This document shows positions 1 through 5,477 of a stretch of DNA of 5,906 nt, in pieces. The position numbers were made by a program, and so were the translations under genes. Positions within the stretch are counted from its first letter, which is position 1; each line of letters begins with the position of its first letter. The notes below the pieces were generated by a model, which searched no databases, was not told the origin of the DNA, and was given only the letters and a program-made list of their open reading frames with translations. This stretch comes from an uncultured Clostridium sp. (GTDB lineage: Bacteria; Bacillota; Clostridia; UBA1212; UBA1255): positions 1 to 5,906 of the forward strand of contig USLW01000143.1 in the NCBI GenBank assembly GCA_900555605.1, read 5' to 3'.

Positions 1-97
1 CCTGTCCGTTGTCAGGGGCCTATGCTGGCCCTGGTCTGCTGACCGCCTCCTTTTCCATCTGATTTTTTGCCGGAAATGACAATCCGCGAAAATCGAC
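1..97. other. Left-edge segment, no gene assigned
   Basis: The minus strand holds an ATG at 58 followed by only 12 codons (start MEKEAVSRPG), stopping at 20. A good AAAAGGAGG sits inside that ORF at about 44-52 but has no start codon at proper distance. Plus-strand frames are open only for a few tens of codons from the window edge. The segment may be the intergenic or 5' region of a leftward gene beyond the edge, or mobile-element backbone. The sequence alone does not decide. Confidence 0.3.
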
Positions 98-132
98 AAA
101 AATCGCCCGGCAGGTCGTAAACCTACCGGGCG
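98..132 (-). terminator. Intrinsic terminator, leftward
   Basis: On the minus strand, arms at 121-132 and 104-115 form a 12-bp stem with one C/A mismatch (c111 against a125) and a 5-nt loop (116-120). The stem is GC-rich (CGCCCGG) and is followed on the minus strand by ATTTTTG. This is the classic form for stopping leftward transcription, and it lies 27 nt after the stop of the 34-codon ORF. Read rightward it has only scattered Ts, so the leftward reading is preferred. Confidence 0.75.
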
Positions 133-158
133 ACGATTTGAAGCGTTTTGTTGTTTTC

Positions 159-263
159 TTACATGGTATAGTTCATACTCATAGCCGGAATATTCCCGTG
201 GCGGGGCAAGGCTTTTTTTAAGCGGTAGAAGTGGATTAGATTATAATGATAGTAAAACAGCAT
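159..263 (-). CDS. Small ORF, 34 aa, aromatic and basic, unknown function
   Basis: I do not recognise this protein. The ORF runs from an ATG at 263 to TAA at 159. It begins MLFYYHYNLIHFYRLKK and ends NYTM, so its N-terminal half is rich in Tyr, Phe and His with an amphipathic, basic feel. It has no clear transmembrane segment, leader-peptide GG site or Cys/Ser/Thr-rich core of a lantibiotic. The start is supported by GGGAGG at 272-277 with 8-nt spacing, and an in-frame TAA lies a short way upstream. The ATG lies in the arm of a 9-bp hairpin with the Shine-Dalgarno in its loop. An intrinsic terminator follows 27 nt after the stop, and a copy of the LanFEG operator-promoter lies about 180 nt upstream. 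It could be a genuine small protein, a regulatory leader peptide, or chance. The ribosome-binding site and terminator make chance less likely. Confidence 0.45.
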   Translation of the reverse strand: MLFYYHYNLIHFYRLKKALPRHGNIPAMSMNYTM

Positions 264-290
264 GGCGGCGTCCTCCCGTGGGCCGCCATG
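261..290 (-). promoter_or_regulatory. Hairpin burying the start codon of the 34-codon ORF
   Basis: Arms CATGGCGGC (261-269) and GCCGCCATG (282-290) are perfectly complementary over 9 bp with a 12-nt loop. In the leftward transcript the downstream arm contains the ORF's ATG, and the loop exposes its GGGAGG. A second ATG in the upstream arm (289) opens a 17-codon overlapping ORF ending at 236. This geometry could control translation initiation. No poly-U follows directly (CTGTTTTAC), so it is a poor terminator. Confidence 0.5.
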
Positions 291-380
291 CCTTTAACTG
301 CTGGGAATGACAGAAAGAAAGCAGCGGCCTTGATTTCTCAAAACCGCCACCAGTGAATATAAATTAAGCGTGAAAATGGG

Positions 381-430
381 TCTGCCCAGCAGCGGTTTTT
401 TTCTTTTCTGCCGCTGGGCAGATGTTTTTT
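381..430 (+). terminator. Hairpin with T-run, rightward terminator or leader hairpin
   Basis: Arms at 381-389 and 414-422 pair over 9 bp, continue as 3 bp (393-395 with 411-413) past a CAG bulge, and enclose a 15-nt T-rich loop. On the plus strand it is followed by TGTTTTTTCTTT, so it fits a rightward terminator that would stop antisense transcription into the kinase gene. In the leftward transcript proposed from the 441-476 promoter, the same stem would be the first structure of the leader. Confidence 0.5.
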
Positions 431-440
431 CTTTAGATAC

Positions 441-476
441 ATGATAAGAGGAATTTTTGAAGATTCCATAAAGATT
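441..476 (-). promoter_or_regulatory. Second copy of the regulator operator and promoter, leftward
   Basis: AGATT occurs at 461-465 and 472-476, 11 bp apart, which is the one-turn direct-repeat spacing typical of OmpR/PhoB-family sites. The block 455-476 matches 5192-5213 upstream of the ABC ATPase at 21 of 22 bases. On the minus strand the repeat is followed after exactly 14 bp by TATCAT (441-446), the same distance as in the other copy. The repeat overlaps the expected -35, as expected for an activated promoter. The promoter lies just after the kinase terminator and faces 1-440. Assignment to this regulator is inference. Confidence 0.6.
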
Positions 477-477
477 T

Positions 478-508
478 GAAAAATGGACGGACATAAAAGA
501 CGTCCATT
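478..508 (-). terminator. Terminator after the sensor kinase gene
   Basis: Complementary arms AATGGACG (482-489) and CGTCCATT (501-508) give an 8-bp stem with an 11-nt loop. On the minus strand the distal arm runs into ATTTTTC. It lies 15 nt past the kinase stop codon, so it should end the regulator-kinase transcript before the second operator-promoter. The stem is moderate in GC, so some read-through is possible. Confidence 0.65.
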
Positions 509-522
509 ACACTATCGGAAAA

Positions 523-1887
523 TCAGCAAGGAAGTTTCATAGTAACCTTTGCGCCGCCGGTTTCTTTTGAATTTTCTAAAATAAGCTGACCATTATGTTG
601 TTCCATAATCGAATTTGTAATATATAGACCCATACCAAAGTGTAACTTTGAATTGCGGCTTTGATCGCCCATATAGAACCGTTCCTGTGCGTGGCATAAT
701 GCCTCTTTAGAAAACCCCGTTCCCTCGTCTGTGACTGAAATTTCCACGAAACCGTTGTTACTCTGAACATCCACATAAAGCGTTCCGCCTTGCGGGGAGT
801 AGTCCAGCCCATTACTGATAACATTCATAATAGCACGTTCTATCAGCACCCTATCAAATTTCAGCATTTGAGGGAGTGAAACAGTATTCATTTGCAGCCG
901 GATTTCTTTTGTCCGGCATAGTGATTCCATATAACCGAACAAGTGCTGCATGAACGCTGGCAAGTCTATACTTTCAATATGGAGCTGATAACCAACCGCC
1001 GCCCGTGATATATCAATCAGGGTTTGAATATATGACTGCATCTGGCCGGAGCTTTCCACGACGTAACCAGCGTATAATCGTTGCTCATCATCAAGATTTG
1101 TTTCTGTGAGTAAATCAGCATTTCCTTGAATAACCGTCAGAGGCGTTTTCAAATCATGGGCAAGCGCGGCGATTTGCTCTTTCTGTGTCTGTTCGGTTTT
1201 CCATTGCCGTTCTAACGAAATTTTCAGATTATCTTTCATATCTGAAAAAGATGCAAGGACATCTTCAAACTCTTTGATTTTGGCGTGTCCTACTTCAAAA
1301 TCAAGGTTTTGCTTTGAAACCTCCGCAGTTGCTTCAAAAAGCGGGGTCAGTTGTGTACGCAGGTTCTTAGCAAATCTGGCGGTCAGTATGATAATGACCA
1401 GCAGCGAATTTACAGCCATCAGGATAAACGCAAGCGTGTCAGGAGATGGAAAATATTCCGGTAGCCATGACACTGTAAATTGAGAACCAATATAATACCT
1501 TAAAACGCAAAATTCGTTTTCCCGGACAACAAGTGCAAACTGCCTCCCCGTAGCATATTCAATATATTCTCCCTTTGCGTACAGCAGGGCAATTTCTTTT
1601 TCATCATCGTCCATATTGCTGTAAAGCTCATTAAAGTTCTTGTCCAGAATTAAGTAGCCGCATCCCTGTGGAATCACAACCTTTGTAATATCCGGGGCAA
1701 TCGTCAGCGTTGGAATGATCTCTTTTACCTGCAATTCACTTAGATTTGCTCTTGTAGCTAATCCAGCATTTACAGCAAGTCCCTCCAAACCAAAAGGGAC
1801 AATAATTGCCGCTACCAGCATGACAATGAGGGAGATAGCAAACTGGCGAAACAATATTTTCAATGTAGGTTTCTTTTTCACTCCCAT
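523..1887 (-). CDS. HAMP-domain sensor histidine kinase of a lantibiotic-type two-component system
   Basis: This 454-aa membrane kinase should autophosphorylate on His and pass phosphate to the response regulator encoded just before it. Visible layout: N-terminal membrane segment about 13-34, an extracytoplasmic domain of about 115 residues, second membrane segment about 151-171, HAMP linker about 172-225, a HisKA H-box with ALAHDLKTPL (H244), an N-box (E350, N355, N359), the G1 box DEGTGF (387-392) and the G2 box GMGL (418-421). All catalytic boxes are intact. The ATG overlaps the regulator's stop by 10 nt, with AGGA 5 nt upstream, so the two genes are translationally coupled. A GTG two codons later is a possible alternative start. 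The sizeable outer domain differs from the very short loop of BceS-type kinases and suggests direct ligand sensing. A peptide antibiotic is the likely signal from the neighbouring LanFEG genes, which is inference. Confidence 0.93.
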   Translation of the reverse strand: MGVKKKPTLKILFRQFAISLIVMLVAAIIVPFGLEGLAVNAGLATRANLSELQVKEIIPTLTIAPDITKVVIPQGCGYLILDKNFNELYSNMDDDEKEIALLYAKGEYIEYATGRQFALVVRENEFCVLRYYIGSQFTVSWLPEYFPSPDTLAFILMAVNSLLVIIILTARFAKNLRTQLTPLFEATAEVSKQNLDFEVGHAKIKEFEDVLASFSDMKDNLKISLERQWKTEQTQKEQIAALAHDLKTPLTVIQGNADLLTETNLDDEQRLYAGYVVESSGQMQSYIQTLIDISRAAVGYQLHIESIDLPAFMQHLFGYMESLCRTKEIRLQMNTVSLPQMLKFDRVLIERAIMNVISNGLDYSPQGGTLYVDVQSNNGFVEISVTDEGTGFSKEALCHAQERFYMGDQSRNSKLHFGMGLYITNSIMEQHNGQLILENSKETGGAKVTMKLPC

Positions 1888-2540
1888 TTATATCCTATCC
1901 CCCATACGGTGCTGATCGGACTTATTTTGAAATGCTCCAATTTCGCACGAATATTTTTTATATGCGTTGAGATCGTAGAGTTATCGCCTATTCCATCAAA
2001 CCCGAAAACGGCTTCATAGATTTGTTCTTTTGTAAAAACCTGTCCCCGGTTTTTCGCAAGGTATTCACAGATTGAATACTCGCTTTTGGTAAGGGGAACC
2101 GGCTGTTCTGAAACATACAGTACCTTTGCGGAAAGGTCAAATCTTATATCAGGCTCAAATGAAAGTGTGCTGTGATGCTCCCTTTTTTCTCTGCGTAAAT
2201 GTGCCGCGACACGGGCGCGAAGCTCCTGAATACGAAAAGGTTTCGTAATATAATCATCCGCACCGATGCCCAATCCAAACAATATATCTTCCTCTAATGT
2301 CTTTGCGGTCAGAAAGAGAATCGGGCAGTCTACCATATTCCTGATCTGTTTGCAAAACTCAAACCCGTCTGTGCCAGGCATCATCACATCCAAAAGAATG
2401 AGGTCATAGAAATGCAGCTTTTTGATGTCTACATCATCCGCATTTTGACAGACTGTTATCAAATATCCATCTTTCCCCAAACTGTTCTTAATCAATTCCA
2501 AGATAGAAACTTCATCGTCAACTACAAGTAAGTGGGTCAA
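1878..2540 (-). CDS. OmpR-family response regulator, TTG start
   Basis: A 220-aa two-domain regulator. The receiver domain (about 1-115) has the acidic pair D8/D9, phospho-acceptor D51 in LLDVMMPG, T78 and K100 in TKPF. The C-terminal winged helix (about 125-220) carries the family pattern LTKSEYSICEYL, then the recognition-helix region STHIKNIRAKL, and ends in the typical wing GIGYKWE. The start is taken as the TTG at 2540 because GGGAGGTGA (2545-2553) lies 4-5 nt before it and the receiver fold begins at once (THLLVVDDE). An upstream in-frame ATG at 2570 has no ribosome site and overlaps the -10 box. The protein probably binds the 11-bp-spaced AGATT repeats at 5198-5213 and 461-476 and activates LanFEG, as LanR-type regulators do. 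The binding site is inferred, the domain assignment is not. Confidence 0.94.
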   Translation of the reverse strand: MTHLLVVDDEVSILELIKNSLGKDGYLITVCQNADDVDIKKLHFYDLILLDVMMPGTDGFEFCKQIRNMVDCPILFLTAKTLEEDILFGLGIGADDYITKPFRIQELRARVAAHLRREKREHHSTLSFEPDIRFDLSAKVLYVSEQPVPLTKSEYSICEYLAKNRGQVFTKEQIYEAVFGFDGIGDNSTISTHIKNIRAKLEHFKISPISTVWGIGYKWE

Positions 2541-2558
2541 AAAATCACCTCCCGCCCC

Positions 2559-2566
2559 ATTATACC
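2559..2566 (-). promoter_or_regulatory. Extended -10 promoter for the regulator-kinase pair
   Basis: On the minus strand TGGTATAAT gives a perfect -10 hexamer (2559-2564) with the TG of an extended -10, in the gap between the lipoprotein stop and the regulator start. No good -35 is visible at 16-18 bp. Transcription would start at about 2552, on the Shine-Dalgarno itself, leaving a very short leader. No AGATT repeat lies here, so this promoter may give low constitutive expression in addition to read-through from the upstream operon. Confidence 0.5.
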
Positions 2567-2578
2567 ACATTGTCGAGG

Positions 2579-2956
2579 TTACTCATCATTATTTTTAATG
2601 TCAGCTTTCCGATATTCATTGTTGATATTTACAGCTACGGCATTGCTTATATCCACATCCACAATACTGTAAACGTAGCCGAAACTGAAATCTTCCCCCG
2701 CCACATTTTTGAAGCGTTTCGATACCTGCCCGATTTCTTCTTGCAGTTCTGACATTTCAAGACATTCATCCGTTATGGTATATGTCAGGCCGTTATATGA
2801 AATTTCATCATAGTTTGCGGCGTTCAGCTCATAATACGGCAGAGATTCATTTAACGCCTTATTTTTATCGGCGGTATCGCGGAGCGCACCGCAGGCCGAT
2901 AAGCATATAAGACTTACAAGCACAATTACCACGGCAAACAGGCACTTTTTATTCAC
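2579..2956 (-). CDS. NisI/SpaI-like lantibiotic immunity lipoprotein
   Basis: A 125-aa lipoprotein precursor. A basic start (NKKC) is followed by a hydrophobic stretch of about 15 residues and a lipobox LSAC, with the lipidated cysteine at 22. About 104 mature residues would sit on the outer face of the membrane. The mature part holds ISYNGLTYTITDE and SKRFKN, which resembles the repeated domain of NisI and the single domain of SpaI. These proteins bind the lantibiotic before it reaches lipid II. The family call rests on these motifs, the lipobox and the context. The start is the GTG at 2956, preceded by GGGAGG with 8-nt spacing. It overlaps the LanG stop by 8 nt (GTGAATAA), implying coupled translation. 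The longer frame to 3001 would put a run of uncharacteristic residues before the signal peptide and has no ribosome site. NisI has two such domains; this protein has one. Confidence 0.78.
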   Translation of the reverse strand: MNKKCLFAVVIVLVSLICLSACGALRDTADKNKALNESLPYYELNAANYDEISYNGLTYTITDECLEMSELQEEIGQVSKRFKNVAGEDFSFGYVYSIVDVDISNAVAVNINNEYRKADIKNNDE

Positions 2957-3692
2957 TGTTTTTACCTCCCTCCCAACCATGAAACCAAACCAAACTGGCA
3001 ATCAGCAGACAAACAGTGCAGCATACAGAAATAATCATACCGCTGAAAAAATCGGTTTTTACCTGTGCATACAGTTGGGGGCTATCCCATGCAAGCACAG
3101 TGTAATCCATAGCACGAACGCCCCAGGCCCAGGGAATATATTTCCATGTAGCGTCACCAAGCCCTGTTATCATAAGGGCAGCTATTAAACTCCCTGCAAT
3201 TCCCAATCCCATAGATGCACCTTTTCCGAAGCTCATTCCCACAAACAAATGAATCAGGTAAATGGGAAGCATGGTAATCAACAATAGAATCCCTGCTTTC
3301 AGGTAAAGGCTTGCCGGAGCATCCCTATATAGTGCAGCGAATGTTCCTAACGCTAAAAATGTTGCGCCAAAAGCACAGATCATCAGAAAACCAAGTTTAC
3401 CAATATACGTTGCCATGCGAGATGGGATTGTTCCCAACAAAAGCTGATAATGCCCGGCCTGATTTTCGATCTGAACAACCAGGCCCACAATAATGCCGAT
3501 CAGAAACGGGAACGCAACGGCCAGCACTTCCAGATAGGCACTGATTTTGGTTGCCAGTTCCCATCTGGATATATGATAGTAACCCGCAAAAATCGCCGCA
3601 CATATAATCGGAATCATGCTGTGCATATAGAGCAAAATGCTATGTTTACACTTCTGATATTCTGCTTTCCAGCAGCGAACCACAGATACCAT
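2949..3692 (-). CDS. lanG: Lantibiotic protection ABC transporter permease, LanG/MutG type
   Basis: A 247-aa integral membrane protein with about six predicted helices (roughly 18-38, 53-73, 94-120, 131-152, 160-177 and 215-236) and no ATPase motifs. The cytoplasmic loop after helix 2 has IENQAGHYQLLLG (75-87), a hallmark-like segment of the ABC-2-type LanE/LanG permeases, in which an acidic residue followed by AG precedes a helix that contacts the ATPase. With LanE and LanF it should form the LanFEG complex, which removes lantibiotic from the membrane to the outside. The ATG is 2 nt past the LanE stop. Its AAAGGAGGTG (3701-3710) lies within the last LanE codons, so the two are likely made in matched amounts. 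Being third after LanF and LanE fits the F-E-G order of known immunity operons. Only the E versus G naming is less certain. Confidence 0.85.
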   Translation of the reverse strand: MVSVVRCWKAEYQKCKHSILLYMHSMIPIICAAIFAGYYHISRWELATKISAYLEVLAVAFPFLIGIIVGLVVQIENQAGHYQLLLGTIPSRMATYIGKLGFLMICAFGATFLALGTFAALYRDAPASLYLKAGILLLITMLPIYLIHLFVGMSFGKGASMGLGIAGSLIAALMITGLGDATWKYIPWAWGVRAMDYTVLAWDSPQLYAQVKTDFFSGMIISVCCTVCLLIASLVWFHGWEGGKNSE

Positions 3693-3694
3693 AG

Positions 3695-4441
3695 TTACCC
3701 CACCTCCTTTTTCTCAAACCATCTTGCAGTTAAAAATGACAGCGCCGCAAACCAGGCCAGCGAAATGACCAATACAAGTATAATCATCCAAAATGCCATT
3801 GCCGTACTCTGATCTGCAACCGGCTCACCATTAGGCAAAATACCTAACACGGAAATCATAAGATGCGGCACCCAGCTATACGGGCAGATCATCCACAAAG
3901 AGGTTGTAGCCGTGAAAATCCCTAAAACGCTTCCAAGTCCGGCATTAAGAATAACCGTGACAAAGATACCAACTTTTTTTGATAACCATAAGCACAGCGG
4001 AACTTCCCATAGGCTTGCAATGACAATACAAGCTGTTCCGGCCGCAGCCTGCCAAATTCCGATTGTCAGGGGAATTTCGTTGATAACTAATATTGCAAAA
4101 CCGCCCAACAGATTTAGCGCCAGGAAAATGAAATTCCCCACACAGGAGTAAATACCGGCCACTCCAATTTTTGCTTTCCAGACTTTGTTCTGCGAAACAG
4201 GCAATGAAGCAACGGCACGATATTTTAGTTTGCCATTATCCCGCTGTTCAATCAAGGCACAGGTGAGCGTAAGGAATCCAGGATAAAGCAGGATATACCA
4301 CCAATTATAAGAATTGAGCTGGAACCAAAGAGGGGCAAAAAAGTTCATAAGCGCAGTTACAAACGGGGCCAGAACGATCAGCGTTTTTGTGAAAGTTCTC
4401 TTATGCTTTAGGTTCTCTGCCTGAATATATGCCATCTCCAT
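3695..4441 (-). CDS. lanE: Lantibiotic protection ABC transporter permease, LanE/MutE/EpiE type
   Basis: A 248-aa membrane protein with about six helices (roughly 20-40, 46-63, 94-118, 130-153, 158-180 and 217-238). It starts with a short amphipathic AENLKHKRTF segment, typical of MutE/EpiE permeases, where a cytoplasmic N-terminal helix precedes the first membrane span. The loop after helix 2 reads IEQRDNGKLKYRAV (64-77), the counterpart of the acidic coupling segment in LanG. A PYSWVPHL motif (187-194) lies after helix 5. The ATG follows the LanF stop with no gap (TAAATG), with AAGGAGGG (4449-4456) inside the last LanF codons. It should pair with LanG as the membrane part of the exporter. 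The protein has full family length with no break. Genes of this type also occur in stand-alone peptide resistance modules such as CprABC, which fits the lack of a lantibiotic gene here. Confidence 0.86.
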   Translation of the reverse strand: MEMAYIQAENLKHKRTFTKTLIVLAPFVTALMNFFAPLWFQLNSYNWWYILLYPGFLTLTCALIEQRDNGKLKYRAVASLPVSQNKVWKAKIGVAGIYSCVGNFIFLALNLLGGFAILVINEIPLTIGIWQAAAGTACIVIASLWEVPLCLWLSKKVGIFVTVILNAGLGSVLGIFTATTSLWMICPYSWVPHLMISVLGILPNGEPVADQSTAMAFWMIILVLVISLAWFAALSFLTARWFEKKEVG

Positions 4442-5146
4442 TTAATATCCCTCCTTACCATTTCTGCGAATAACATCCATAAAGAGTTGTTCCAAATCTT
4501 CACCGGCGCGAAGCTCTCCCTCATATCCAAGGACGCCGCCAGCAATGATACCCACATGATCTGCAATCTGCTGGACTTCTGACAGAATATGGCTGGACAA
4601 AATAACTGTAATCCCTTTGCAGGGAAAAGAGCGAATTAACTCTCGAAGTTCCTCAATCCCTAAAGGGTCAAGGCCGTTAGTCGGTTCATCCAGAATCAAA
4701 AGCTGGGGACTGTTCAGCAATGCAATAGCAATACCAAGCCGCTGCTTCATACCAAGAGAAAACTGCCCGGCCCGTTTCTTGCCGGTATTCGTGAGCTGGA
4801 CAATTTGCAATACCTCGTTAATTCGTGCATCGTCCAGGCCGAGCAATGTAGTTCTGACTTTGAGATTTTCGTATGCAGTCAGATTTTCGTAAAGCGGGGG
4901 CATCTCAATCAAAGCACCGATATGCTCCAGATCATTCCGCTTCCACGGGTGGCCGTCAAACTCGATGCTTCCCGATGTGGGGCGCAAAATGCCGGTGAGC
5001 ATTTTTAAGATCGTGGATTTGCCAGCCCCATTCGGCCCCAGCAGACCATAAACCGAGTTGCGCCGGATGTTCAGTGACACATTGTTTACCGCCATTTGCC
5101 CCTTGAAATTTTTGCAGAGGTCAGTCGTTTTCAAAATCATATCCAT
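4442..5146 (-). CDS. lanF: Lantibiotic protection ABC transporter ATP-binding protein, LanF type
   Basis: This 234-aa nucleotide-binding subunit powers the LanE/LanG permeases. Walker A is GPNGAGKST (37-45), the signature region is FSLGMKQRLG (129-138), Walker B and D-loop are LLILDEPTNGLDP (149-161), and the switch histidine is H186 in SSHILSE. At the Q-loop position the sequence reads IGALIEMPPLYENLTAYENL, with glutamate 81 where most ABC ATPases have glutamine. This E-loop is a known marker of LanF proteins and separates it from BceA-type and general exporters. The start is the ATG at 5146, because AAAGGA (5156-5161) precedes it by 9 nt. The frame runs open for another 40 codons to 5266, but those residues do not resemble the family and span the promoter. 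First gene of the operon, apparently driven by the AGATT-repeat promoter. Confidence 0.93.
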   Translation of the reverse strand: MDMILKTTDLCKNFKGQMAVNNVSLNIRRNSVYGLLGPNGAGKSTILKMLTGILRPTSGSIEFDGHPWKRNDLEHIGALIEMPPLYENLTAYENLKVRTTLLGLDDARINEVLQIVQLTNTGKKRAGQFSLGMKQRLGIAIALLNSPQLLILDEPTNGLDPLGIEELRELIRSFPCKGITVILSSHILSEVQQIADHVGIIAGGVLGYEGELRAGEDLEQLFMDVIRRNGKEGY

Positions 5147-5177
5147 ATAATCAAGTCCTTTCTTTGATTTTACGGAT

Positions 5178-5213
5178 AGCATACCGGGCAATTTTGAAGA
5201 TTTCATAAAGATT
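5178..5213 (-). promoter_or_regulatory. Operator and promoter of the LanFEG operon
   Basis: AGATT at 5198-5202 and 5209-5213, 11 bp apart, reads AATCT-N6-AATCT on the minus strand. After 14 bp comes TATGCT (5178-5183), a plausible -10. At 17-bp spacing the -35 would be ATGAAA, a weak match overlapping the repeat, as expected where a response regulator replaces -35 recognition. Predicted start of transcription is near 5171, giving a leader of about 25 nt. Binding by the regulator encoded at 1878-2540 is inferred from spacing, location and the repeat of the same block at 455-476. Confidence 0.65.
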
Positions 5214-5275
5214 CCCGAAAACAGAATATGAACAATACACCGTAACCGTGGAGCATATCGCAACAAAGCACCAAC
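5214..5275. other. Spacer upstream of the LanFEG promoter, no gene assigned
   Basis: No supportable gene starts here. The plus strand holds a short open frame (ending HQPTHLGP at a TAA near 5296) with no start or ribosome site of its own. It could be the tail of a gene destroyed when the neighbouring elements joined. The minus strand is the spurious upstream extension of the ATPase frame. Confidence 0.25.
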
Positions 5276-5388
5276 CTACGCATTTAGGGCCTTAAAAAGC
5301 CCTATATTTCAAGGTTTTTCCCGCATAGTCGGCGGGGTATGTGAGTGTTTTATCCTATCCCCGCCATAGTGCCGCTCTAAATGCGTAG
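5276..5388. repeat. 113-bp inverted-repeat element, MITE-like or recombination site
   Basis: CTACGCATTTAG (5276-5287) and CTAAATGCGTAG (5377-5388) are perfect 12-bp inverted repeats enclosing 89 bp. Inside are TAGGGC/GCCCTA (5285-5290 with 5299-5304, 8-nt loop) and GGCGGGG/CCCCGCC (5331-5337 with 5359-5365), so the whole unit can fold as a branched structure. No convincing target duplication is seen at the flanks (AAC against AAT). It codes for nothing plausible. A miniature inverted-repeat element, the end of a larger element, or a structured RNA all remain open. Confidence 0.5.
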
Positions 5389-5477
5389 AATTTACCAGCA
5401 GAAAATCGCCGGTTTCTCTGGCTCCATACTCCCAGATATGGTATCATGGAAAAAATCAATCTGACGGGGGTATCAGG

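Noticed and set aside
104..132. Origin-of-transfer hairpin
   Set aside because: The stem plus T-run fits an intrinsic terminator, and no relaxase gene or nick-site pattern is visible in the window.
294..494. Minus-strand ORF of 66 codons
   Set aside because: Its ATG lies inside the kinase terminator, upstream of the predicted promoter start, with no ribosome site, and it reads through the operator and the leader hairpin.
576..824. Minus-strand alternative frame within the kinase gene
   Set aside because: Lies in the kinase catalytic domain coding region in another frame; only the main frame shows the N, G1 and G2 boxes.
2957..3001. Upstream in-frame ATGs for the lipoprotein
   Set aside because: They place LanG-overlapping residues before the signal peptide; the GTG at 2956 has GGGAGG at good spacing and gives a normal signal peptide.
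3450..3812. Plus-strand ORF of 120 codons opposite the permeases
   Set aside because: Antisense shadow of two clear membrane protein genes, no ribosome site, no recognisable domain.
4617..5008. Plus-strand ORFs opposite the ATPase
   Set aside because: Shadows of the conserved ATPase gene with no start signals.
5147..5266. N-terminal extension of the LanF frame by 40 codons
   Set aside because: It spans the promoter and operator, does not resemble the family, and the ATG at 5146 has the ribosome-binding site.
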